A stretch of DNA of 64,000 bases from the NCBI GenBank assembly GCA_003049465.1, contig PYSS01000015.1:262807-326806 (forward strand), given 5' to 3'. Positions 31,846 to 40,963 of this stretch are shown in pieces. A program made the translations under genes and the position numbers. Origin of the DNA: Magnaporthiopsis rhizophila. Taxonomy: Eukaryota > Ascomycota > Sordariomycetes > Magnaporthales > Magnaporthaceae. Below the pieces are notes generated by a model, which saw only the letters and a program-made list of their open reading frames with translations, made no database searches and had not been told where the DNA came from. Every line of letters begins with the position of its first letter. The stretch's first letter is position 1.

Positions 31846-33654
31846 ATGGCCAAACGTCCATTCGAGGTTCCGGTTTACGTGGCGGCCAGCTTGATCGTCT
31901 CATGCGTTGCGATGCTGTTTGGGTACGTATTGCCCACCATGCCTGCTCTCTCAGGCCGCGCCCCCTGAGTACATGATAGCTAGCCGCAAGCAGTGAGAAG
32001 CTAACCTAGGGCTCTGTCTGTCCGAACGGTCACAAAGTCTAGACACGGGCTCGATAGGTCCCGTGACCACCATGTCGGCCTTCAAGGACACGTTTGGCCC
32101 GCTCTCCGCGACGCTGCATGGCGTCGTCGTGTCTTCCATTCTCCTGCCCGGCGCCCTGTCCGCTATGCTGGCCGGCGTGCTGGCCGACCGCTACGGCCGG
32201 ACCTGTCTGATCGCCATCGGGGGCTGCACGTACGCTGTCGGTGCCGCCGTCGAGTGCGGCTCGACCCACCTCGGCGTCTTCATCCTGGGTCGGCTCATCA
32301 AGGGCGTGGGCGAGGGCCTCTTCCTCAGCACCGTTTACGTCTACGTGGCCGAGATCTCCCCGCCGCGCGTCCGTGGCACCCTCTCGGCGCTGCCGCAGTT
32401 CCTCATCACGCTGGGCATCGTCACCGGCTTCTTTACGTGCTACGGCACGGGGGCCACGATCCGCACGTCGAGCCTGGCGTGGCGCCTGCCCCTGGCCCTC
32501 GGCTCGCTCCTCGGATTCCTCTTCTCCGCCACCGTCGCCCTCGTCCCGCCGTCGCCCCGCTGGCTCGTGTCGCAGGGCCGAATGGACGAGGCTCGCGCCG
32601 TGGTTGCGGGTCTGGGGCTGGACGAGACGGAGCGCGATGAGATGCTGACGCCACCCGACCCGGTGGACTCGGTGATTCCTCACGAGGCTGGGAGCGGTGG
32701 CGGTGGCGGTAGCGGCGGGCAGCGGACAACCCTGGGCCAGGACGTAAAGCATATGCTGAGCGGGTTCGGAAACGCCTTCTCGCGGCCGTTCAGGGCGCGC
32801 ACGGCCTTTGGCTGCTTCATCATGGCCTTCCAGCAGTTCAGCGGCATCGACGGCGTCCTGTATTACGCCCCCACGCTGTTCAGGCTCGCCGGTTTGCCAT
32901 CGGAACAGGCCTCCTTTTTGGCTTCGGGAGTGTCGGCCCTCGTCATCATGGCCGTAACGGTGCCGGCAACGCTGTGGGCGGACAGGTGGGGGCGCCGGAC
33001 ATCGACGCTCGTGGGAGGCACCCTGATAACGGCAGAGATGCTAGTCATGGGCTCACTGTACGCCGCGGGCCAAGTCCAAGCCGATGGCGGAGCGGGCAGG
33101 TGGGTGGTCATTGTGACCATCTACCTGTTTGCCGTCACTTTTAGCGTGACGGTAGGTCGTGCATCTCAAAATCTCGTACCCACCACATTGCAGCTAGAAA
33201 AGCTAACGCAGAGGCATGATCGACAGTGGTCCATCGGCTTGCGCACATTCCTCGTCGAGAGTCTGCCACGTAAAACACGAAGCAGTGCCAGCGCCCTGGC
33301 CCAAAGCTCCAACTGGGTGAGTCGCTTCATATTTGAATGTCCACGAGAAAGAAACCTTTGTGTAAAGGAAAGCCGGCTGACTGAGACGCATAGCTTGCCA
33401 ACTATCTGATTGCGCTGACGACGCCGATGCTGCTGGCGAAATCGACATACGGAGCATACTATTTTTTCGGCTTTTCGACACTCTTCTGCACCCTCATGTG
33501 TGCCGCCTTCATGTTCGAGACAAAGGGGAAAAGTCTCGAGGTTATCGAACAGCAGTACGGGGAAAGCAGGGCGACGCGATCGACGGGGAGATGGGCTTTG
33601 GGGGATTTTCAGCTGAAGCGCATGAGGGTCCAAGTGGCGTCGACTGACGGCTGA
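31846..33654 (+). CDS. MFS sugar transporter (SP family)
   Basis: Four exons, 31846-31922, 32038-33151, 33227-33316 and 33394-33654, encode 513 residues. About twelve TM helices carry sugar-porter signatures: FGLDTGSIGP (the FGYDTG motif), ADRYGR and ADRWGRR loops, GRLIKGVGEG, PPSPRWL in place of PESPRWL, QQFSGIDGVLYYAPTLF and FETKGKSLE near the end. The central cytosolic loop contains a Gly-rich insert. Predicted plasma-membrane proton-coupled sugar uptake; the particular sugar is unknown. Intron donors are GTACGT, GTAGGT and GTGAGT. The first acceptor is CAAAG rather than the next CTAG 4 nt downstream; only CAAAG restores FGLDTG. Confidence 0.92.
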
Positions 33655-34927
33655 GGCGGAAGTGATTCGAGTTCTCCTCATGTTGCCACATTGTTATTGC
33701 CGGAAGCGAATACCTTAAAATCGCGGGCATTATTTCCTGACAGGGATTCCGGGGATTATGCACGCCACCGCCCTGAGGTGGCCCTGCTTTTATACCAAGG
33801 CTGTGCCTTGTGTTTGATGGTATATGGCCCTCTTCGTGGTACAAGCTCCGGCCGGCTGCTAAATCCTTTCCTCCGTTAGTTTATCTATCACGTTTCCCAG
33901 ATGCCTAACCCGTTGTCATAGACTGAGCCTGGCGGCCTTGTGGCTTGTACATAGTCCCCGGGGGATATCTATGCCTGTCCCACCCAGCCCACGTGGCGGC
34001 GATGCTAGGCGTCCATCACCATCGCCGGCACTTTTGGCGCATTGAATCGTGACTGGGAAAAGGTCTGCGGGTGGCGCTTTCGGCCGCGTGCGGTTTACGG
34101 CCCCAGGTCGTACTCGACGTGGCTTGGGTAAAGCACGTCAACCCTAGGTTGTGTAGCAATCGGTATTTTCACATAGTTTCGGGAGAACTCCAGCAACCAC
34201 TTACTTCTTGGTGAAGCAAGAAAAAGGAGTGACAAATGCAGCATGGAAAAGCACTGATTTCGTCTTGCAATTTTAAAAACCTATACTTTTTTTTTTCTCC
34301 CTGCTACGTTAATTAACGGGCGGGAATAGTGGCAGGAAATCTGCTCGCATCGTGCCCACGTTTTGACCCCCTTGCAGTGTGCCATTTAAAGTTTCGCTAA
34401 GGCTGAATGCTCTCTTGTTTTTTTTTTTTTTTTTTTTTTATCACAGCTGACTCTGGTCGCCGCCACGCGGCCGGCACGCCGCTGGCACCGGTCAAGGACC
34501 GGCCGGGAGGATGATTATGGATCTTCTAGAAAACTTAAGTTACCGGTGCCTCCGGTACGCAGCCTCTCCATGCCACCGGCACAGCCCTATCATGACTCGT
34601 TTACCGGTAGGGGACGCGTACGTGGGATCTCCCCATCGTAACTGGCGCTACCGCGGAACCCGAATCGGGAAATCTCGACGGGGATTTTTTAGAATGCAGA
34701 GCCGCCGTTACGCCTCGTTCGCTCCATATAAAGCCTTGGTTCCTTCTATCGAGGAGAGTTTTGTTTCTTCCCTTTCTCCATCCTCTCCTTCAGGTTTAAC
34801 ACATCTCTCCTTTTGTGTTTCTTACAGTCTTTATATATACACTGGTTACTTTTTGCTTTCTTTAGACCTACAAAACCAAAACCCAACAACAATCGCCAAG
34901 AAGCAAATCTTCAAGATCGCCCTCCTT
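33655..34927. other. Intergenic region with promoter of a small secreted protein gene
   Basis: About 1.27 kb. It includes a T22 run (34418-34439), a candidate TATA box at 34727 and a CT-rich leader. No other gene is seen. Confidence 0.5.
34727..34732 (+). promoter_or_regulatory. Candidate TATA box of the small secreted protein gene
   Basis: TATAAA in CCATATAAAGCC lies 165 bp before the near-cognate ATC start and 201 bp before the first ATG, and is followed by CT-rich leader sequence that fits a fungal transcription start. Confidence 0.5.
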
Positions 34928-35413
34928 ATGGCCCTGACCGCCAGCGGCGCCATCGCCGCCCCGCTCCAGGGCTTCGACGCCGCCCTGGAACAGCGTGGCG
35001 TCGGCGTCAAGCCCGCCGATACCGAGCTCAACGCCCGCGACATCCACGACGAGAACGGCTTGCTTACACGCCGTGGTGGTGGTTCTTCCCGTCGTCCTAA
35101 ACCTCCTTCCGGTCCTAGTTATTCCGGTTCTCACAGTTCTTCCGGTTCCCGCACTCCTTCTCACCATTCCCAAGAGTTGGAGGAAACGCAGGAAGGATTG
35201 TACAGCATCCAGAGGGTCACAACGAGGGATACAACTTTGTACCTTGGTCGAGCTCCGTGCTTTTCCCCCTTTTCCGAGCAATCCTGGCGACGGCATTGGG
35301 TTTTTTCCCTCCTTTTTTTAGGGTCCTTGAATTCAAATTGTTTACCCCGTCCATTCTTCCATGGTGACAGCATGCCCGTCTTTCCGTCCCTCATGAGCCA
35401 GGCAGGTTGTTAG
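34928..35413 (+). CDS. Putative small secreted protein
   Basis: From the first ATG after the TATA box the frame gives 161 residues. The start MALTASGAIAAPLQG is too short for a signal peptide by itself, but the upstream in-frame codons read KKQIFKIALL, giving a textbook h-region followed by an AxA cleavage site. The likely native start is therefore 36 nt upstream (34892), where ATC stands in an ATG-like context (CAACAATCGCC). After the signal comes an acidic/basic pro-like region (ELNARDIHDENGLLTRRGGG) and a Ser/Pro/Gly-rich tail. The last third looks poor in coding signal, so the true 3' end may be earlier or spliced. There is no known domain; an effector-like or cell-wall role is possible but unsupported. 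Confidence 0.45.
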   Translation: MALTASGAIAAPLQGFDAALEQRGVGVKPADTELNARDIHDENGLLTRRGGGSSRRPKPPSGPSYSGSHSSSGSRTPSHHSQELEETQEGLYSIQRVTTRDTTLYLGRAPCFSPFSEQSWRRHWVFSLLFLGSLNSNCLPRPFFHGDSMPVFPSLMSQAGC

Positions 35414-35897
35414 CCCACAAAACCGCTTCCACTAACAACACCATCCCCTGGCATTGCCGGCAGGCAGCTTAACTCCCATGCCCAAAACGAGAAAATGCTC
35501 GGCAGGCTGTGCGACTCATGTATCGCTCCGCCTGAGAGAGCATCGGGACCCGAAGTGCGAGAAGACCCAAGAGGGCCTCGTCGACGGCGTCGAAGCCAGC
35601 CACCAGCCACTTCGACTATCTCATACGGCAGATGGGGGGTTGAATAATTTGGTTGGGGGGCCAAAGGAGTCCAGCTTCCTAATCTTCGACATCCACAGCG
35701 CCGCCAAGGAGAATATGGCGGGTGGTGATGCCAGAGCGCGGATGCCTTGCTCGCGGCCTCTGTGCGCCACGACAGCGTTCGCAGGTGTTTACTCGTCACC
35801 AGCCTAATGTCGCTTTCGTGTTTGAGTATTTCAGGCAGCTCGGGCTTGATGAACTACGATGAGTCGACTCCTCGGGAGAGCGCGGGGCGTACGTTTG

Positions 35898-36235
35898 TCA
35901 CAAAAGCGTCATGTTGGAATGAATGGCCTCGTGTCTATCGGCTATAAATTGTTTCCAGTATAGCATTGACTGTTCCTCGCGCGAGGTCCGGATTGCCTTC
36001 TGCGCCGTCGATGCCGAACGCGATCTCCTTCCTGGCGAAGTCCTTTGAGGATTCCTCCTTACAAGTGCTTGGCTCGTCCCGAACATGAACTTCAGCGTAC
36101 CCTGGATGGCTAGCGTGTCAGTAATAACACAGCTAAAAATTAGATCCACAGGAGAGGGGAACGTGTTGGTTCCAAAGCCCCTTTCTCTCCCCCCGCCGAA
36201 AAATGCATACGATTTCTTTTTTTCTTTGGCGGCAT
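35898..36235 (-). CDS. Possible small two-exon gene, basic protein
   Basis: Exon 1 (36211-36235) encodes MPPKKKRN; a 101-nt intron (36110-36210) has donor GTATGC, a CTGAC branch and acceptor GCTAG; exon 2 (35898-36109) keeps the phase to a stop, for 78 residues. The product would be Lys/Arg-rich with an NLS-like start. Against it, another frame of exon 2, closed at 35935, reads more like protein (KDFARKEIAFGIDGAEGN) but does not join exon 1 in phase. No family is recognised, so this may be a relic or a chance arrangement. Confidence 0.2.
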
Positions 36236-36585
36236 TATAGGACGAAGCAAGATGGTGGTAGGATTGTTTATCACTAGGAAATAGGGTCTTAGCGAATGCG
36301 GACTACGGCGACCTTTTTATAAACACAGCAAGAGGCTGCAGGCCGACAGGCTCGCGAGGCCTCTGGCCAATCTTGGATGGTCTCTTTCTCCTAGAGACGC
36401 AGCGGCAGCCACATTCTGGGCGGGGAAATGTGCAAAATAAAGTCGACAAGATGCCGGGGGGAAGGTAGAAGCGATGTTGGCCGTGATGCAGTGATTTTGT
36501 CACTGAGCATCCCTGAACAGCCTGGGGTGGGGACCACATACTGACCAACCCGAAGGGATCCGCGACTTGGCGAACCGTGGCGGCC

Positions 36586-36591
36586 ATATAA
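36586..36591 (+). promoter_or_regulatory. TATA box of the U6 snRNA gene
   Basis: ATATAA lies about 23-28 bp before the presumed 5' end of U6, the normal position of the TATA element that places TFIIIB on fungal U6 genes. Confidence 0.7.
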
Positions 36592-36613
36592 GCTTCGAGC
36601 CCACTATGTCTTT

Positions 36614-36715
36614 CGCCTTCGGGCATTTGGTCAATTTGAAACGATACAGAGAAGATTAGCATGGCCCCTGCACTAAGGATGACACGCTCAATCAAAGAGA
36701 AGCTCAACATTTTTT
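36614..36715 (+). ncRNA. U6: U6 spliceosomal snRNA
   Basis: The core is unmistakable: a 5' stem-loop GCC-TTCG-GGC (36615-36624), ACAGAGA box (36646-36652), the AGC catalytic triad (36658-36660), ATGGCCCCTGC.CTAAGGATGACACGC and a 3' end running into T9 at 36711-36719, the Pol III terminator. Length is about 102 nt, as for fungal U6. U6 pairs with U4, then with U2 and the 5' splice site, and forms the catalytic centre of the spliceosome. A TATA box precedes it and a B-box-like element follows the terminator. Exact ends are estimated. No intron interrupts it, unlike S. pombe U6. Confidence 0.96.
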
Positions 36716-37639
36716 TTTTGAACTTGAGTTCGAGTCGGCCTAGGACACTTTTTTTCTTTTCTTTTTTTTTTCTTTTTTTTCTTTTTTTTTTGTCATTTTC
36801 AATTGCGTCTTTTTTCCGCATTTCTTTTTTTTTTTTTTATCCTCTTGGTACCATTTTCGTTTTCCATATTCATATGGTTCTTCTTTTACTCGCCGCTTTG
36901 ATCCTTATCGTTTATGGTCCAGCAATTGGTTTCGGCAGGCGCGTGATCCCTTCTGGAGTCTTGGCCTCGCCCAGAATTACAAAAACGCAAAACCTTGGGA
37001 GCACGATAAGCGGCCGACACATCACCATCACGGCGGACAGCGATGGTGACGGTCTTACTTATCTGGCCCCTATTTTTGCCTACTAATCATTGCGGCACGA
37101 TACTACTCTGTATGCAATGCCGCATTTGGCTCCCCTGTCGTTTCATCGCGCTCCCAGGCGAGCATAGCATGGCCAAGACGGGCATGTACGTAATATTAGG
37201 TAGCTCCACGCATCCCATGGCATTTACGAGGTTTGATACCCTTATCTCGGGGTTTGGGGCGCAGAAGAATCGGTGCCGCCGCCACGATGCGTCGAGTCGA
37301 GGCTGGGCTGCCGAGGCCGGGCTGCCCCCTGTATCTAGGCGGTGCTCCCTTTCTGACGTGCCTGCTTCGAATTCTGTTCCCGTCTTCTGTTAGGCGTTCT
37401 TGCACATGGACATCACGCCGGCGCGCCCTCCCGACATTGGCGCCTGCCAGCTGTTCGGCCGAAAAAGCATAATCACCAACCTAAGCGCAACCAGACAGCG
37501 CCCCGACGGCGCTACTTTGGCCCTCACAAAGCCAATTGTGGCCCGCGCTTCCCGAATCTCCCGGTAAGGACATGCATCTTGCCTCGACCAACCGAACGCC
37601 CCTCCAGACGACGGGCCGCCGCCGCCGTAGCGGAAAACC
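36716..37639. other. Region downstream of U6, promoter of GPH transporter
   Basis: Begins with T-rich sequence to about 36840. A 72-codon frame from 36868 starts with a hydrophobic MVLLLLAALILIVYG segment but then loses protein-like character, so it is not called. The rest is presumably the promoter of the transporter starting at 37640. Confidence 0.45.
36727..36737 (+). promoter_or_regulatory. B-box-like TFIIIC site downstream of U6
   Basis: AGTTCGAGTCG matches the B-box consensus GGTTCGANTCC at all but the first and last bases. It begins 8 nt after the terminator T run. Yeast SNR6 also has its B box downstream of the terminator, though about 120 bp away. This would make the U6 promoter a TATA plus external B-box type. 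Confidence 0.55.
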
Positions 37640-40044
37640 ATGTTGTATCCGAACACCCGCGATGGCGCCGCACCCCCAGCGGCCGAGCCAGCAGACGCGC
37701 CCACAAGCGACGACAGTGTTGACAGAAGTGCCACCCACCAAGATCCAACCCCGGTCGGGACCCTAGACACCCAGGGAGGAGCCGCCGTGCCCGCAGACTT
37801 CGATCCGAGGGCGAGCAGGGGCAGGCGCCACGGCCACGCGCCCCACGATAGCAACGACAACTCCGCCGCGTCACGGACAGACAGCCCCCAGCCCGAAACC
37901 ACTACTGCCATCGGCGGCCGTGACGACGACGACGACAACGACGACGACAACAACAGCGCCTACGGGCACCACGACAGTCAGGCCAGGCTTCGGCCGAGCG
38001 ACGACAACGCGGTACGGCAGGACGAGGACATGTCAACATGGACGGGCAGGGCCGCCGTCAAGGGCGGCTCCGAGATGGTGCGCATGGCTCTGCTGACATG
38101 CAGCTCTATCGGAGTTTCGTAAGTCTCGTCTTTCCTTTTTCTCTGGCTATCTCCACGTCCGAGCCACGGACTGATGTCTGTTTCCTTTGCGGCTGTGACG
38201 GATAGCTTCACCTGGGGAGTCGAGATGACGTGTAAGTGTCTCTTCTGCCCCAACCGTTCCCTTCCTGCGCCTAACTCTGCCCACCTAGACTGCACGCCGT
38301 ACCTGCTATCTCTAGGCCTCACCAAAGGACAGACCTCGCTAGTCTGGCTTGCAGGCCCCTTGTCCGGCCTTATCGTCCAGCCCGTCGTGGGCGTGATGTC
38401 TGATGGTTCAAGGTCGGAATGGGGCAGGCGTCGACCTTTTATCGCCGTGTGCTCTGTCGTCGTGGCGATGGGCCTGTTCACCCTAGGATTTACCAGAGAA
38501 ATCGTCGGCATGTTCGTCCACGTGCCGCCACCCTCGCCGCCCGCCGACACTACCGCCGCCGCGGCGTCAGGTGACGACGGCCCGGGGCGCTTCTTGACCA
38601 TGGCACTGGCCGTCTTGGCCCTGTACGTGACAGATTTCGCCATCAACGCCGTCATGTCCTGCTCGCGCTCCCTGATGGTCGACACCCTGCCCATGCAAAA
38701 GCAGCAGTCGGGCGCTGCTTGGGGAGGACGTATGGGCTCCATTGGGCACATCCTGGGCTATGGCGCTGGCGCAGTTGATCTGGTCGGCCTGCTGGGCCCG
38801 GGGCTTGGGGACACTCAGTTCAAGAAGCTCACCCTGATCGCCGGCGCCGGCATCCTGGCCACATCGGCACTCACCTGCTGGGCCGTTTCAGAGCGCGTGC
38901 TCGTGGCGCCGCCGCCCGGCCCCCGGGACTCCGGCTCGCCCCAGCGCTTCAAGGTCTTTAGGCAAATCTGGAGCACCCTCCTCGCGCTGCCGCCTAGGAT
39001 CCGCGGTATCTGCTGGGCCGTCTTCTGGTCCTGGATCGGCTGGTATCCCTTTCTGATCTACGTAGGTTTTTTTTTTCTTCTTCCTCTCCCCCATGCCTCT
39101 CCTCGTCAGTACCCCGTGGTCCCTGAGCGACGCTGGCTGACTCTGGCCGTTTCTTGCCCTCTCACCAGAGCAGCACATGGGTTGGAGAGACGTACTTCCG
39201 CTACGACGTGCCCGCGGATGCAAAGAGCAGCAAGGACGCGCTCGGCGACATGGGGCGCATCGGCAGCTACACCCTCACCGTCTACTCCTTCATCACGGTC
39301 CTGGGCGCGTGGGTCCTGCCGCTCCTGGTGCGGAGCCCAGACGACAGCGACGCCAGCATCCCAGACCCGTCCCTGCCCGGCGCCTTGTCGCAGCAGGAGC
39401 AGGGCCCCCTCGCCATCCTGCACCGCCGCTACCCTAACCTCGCCCGCTTCCTGGCCCGCTTCAGCCGCTCCAGGCCCGACCTGCTGAGCGTCTGGATCTG
39501 CGCACACCTGATGTTCGCTGCCGCCATGTCACTGGCCCCCTTTGCCGCCTCCTTCCGCTTCGCCACGGCCTTGGTCGCCTTCTGTGGAATCCCCTGGACC
39601 ATCTCCATGTGGGCACCGACGGCGCTCATGGGCGTCGAGGTCAACCGTCTCAGCGACGGCGGCGGCGGTGGCGGTGGGAGCTATCGCAGACTCAGCACGT
39701 CGTCGCTCGAGTTTGCAGAGCTGCCGCCCAGATCCGGCTCTGGCGATCCCGCCGAAGCGACGCCAACGCCTGGCGCTGGGGGAGGTGGCGGTGGCGGCGA
39801 GCTCAGCGGCATCTACTTTGGCATCTTGAACATCTACATCACGCTCCCGCAGTTCGCGAGCACCCTCCTCAGCACCCTCGTCTTCGCCGTGCTCGAGCCC
39901 GGCAAAAGCCGCGAACTGTCGGGCGCGCACCCGTCGGAGCACAGCCCGACCGACGGCCCCAACGCTATCGCCATATGTCTGTTTATCGGCGCCATCAGCG
40001 CCATCGGTGCCGCCCTCGCCACCAGGAAGCTCAAATATCTGTAG
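37640..40044 (+). CDS. GPH/sucrose-type sugar:proton symporter (Sut1-like)
   Basis: Four exons, 37640-38118, a 26-nt exon 38206-38231, 38289-39061 and 39169-40044, encode 717 residues. A disordered, Asp/Asn-rich N-terminus of about 140 residues precedes twelve TM helices. Family signatures include GVEMTYCTPYLLSLGLTK, WLAGPLSGLIVQPVVGV, SDGSRSEWGRRRPFI and WFSWI-like WSWIGWYPFLIYSSTWVGE. These match plant/fungal sucrose and alpha-glucoside carriers such as S. pombe Sut1. A Gly-rich cytosolic loop lies between late helices. Likely role: proton-coupled disaccharide import at the plasma membrane. Introns use GTAAGT, GTAAGT and GTAGGT donors. The microexon encodes the first half of TM1 (SFTWGVEMT). 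Confidence 0.92.
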
Positions 40045-40963
40045 ACGGCAACGGGAAAACGGCAGCCCAGGACTGATGTGATATCAATTTGGACAGATGC
40101 CGCTATTATTTCCATCCTATTGTTTCTTCTCCCTTATCTCCTTTTTTCTCTTTCCCTTATTATGATTCTTACTTACATCAACGCAAAACTTCGGAAATTA
40201 GAGGATCACTTTTCGCATAGCATGGCGTTTGGCCCAAGGAGCTCCTCTACGACGCGTAGAGTGACAGGCTGTCCGGGAGAGCAGGTTTTGGCTAGACTAT
40301 AGATGATAGCTACATAGATGTTTATGAAGTAGAAGGTGGCCTTTAGAATTCATGTTTTATTCTTCATACCTATCTGATTGTTCTCTACCTAGCTGGCTGC
40401 TTGACCAGTTAATGTGTCCTATCTGCTTACCCACTGTCACTTTTCTTTATACTTTCCAGCGCTTTCAACGGGTCGAAGCCTCTTATGAGCAGTGCCCGTT
40501 CAATCCTCAATTTCAAAACATTCACTATCCAGTTTATATCAGAGTGGATTGTTCGCATACCCTTTATCGAAGGCAATCAGACATCCAAGCACTCGAGAAA
40601 TAACAAAAAAGACAAGGGCGTGGCGCATGATGTATTAAATGCGTAGGGGCCGTATTCGAGGTGGTACAAGCTACTGAGGAAATGATGACTCCCCTAGCTC
40701 TGGGGATCGACTTTAGACAGCAGAATAGATGGATAGCATAGCGTGAGAAAAGAAAAGGATAGGTAACCAGCGAGCGACACTGCGGCTTGCCCTCATCGTC
40801 AAGTTGATGGGGTTATCAAATTAGCCGGATCTTTCCAGGACAGAAACTGCTCCGTACTCCCGCCCTGAAATACCAGAAAAGAAAAAAAAAACCCAGTATC
40901 AAGCGTGTAAACCAGCATGTGCAGCCGGGACTAAAATCACACCAGCACCAAATACAAGAGACA
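40045..40963. other. Convergent 3' region
   Basis: About 920 bp between convergent stop codons of the GPH transporter and the Heh2-like gene. It is AT-richer than its surroundings. Open frames are short and unconvincing. Confidence 0.5.

Larger units (their letters stand above)
35414..36613. other. Intergenic region upstream of U6
   Basis: No recognised gene. A possible two-exon small gene on the minus strand (35898-36235) is listed separately. Plus-strand frames between 35454 and 35880 read in pieces like protein (for example NLVGGPKESSFLIFDIHSAA and FVFEYFRQLGLDEL), but in different frames, so a decayed gene is conceivable. Confidence 0.4.

Noticed and set aside
36868..37086. Small protein starting MVLLLLAALILIVYG downstream of U6
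   Set aside because: Hydrophobic start arises from a T-rich tract; the rest has no protein-like pattern and no promoter is evident.
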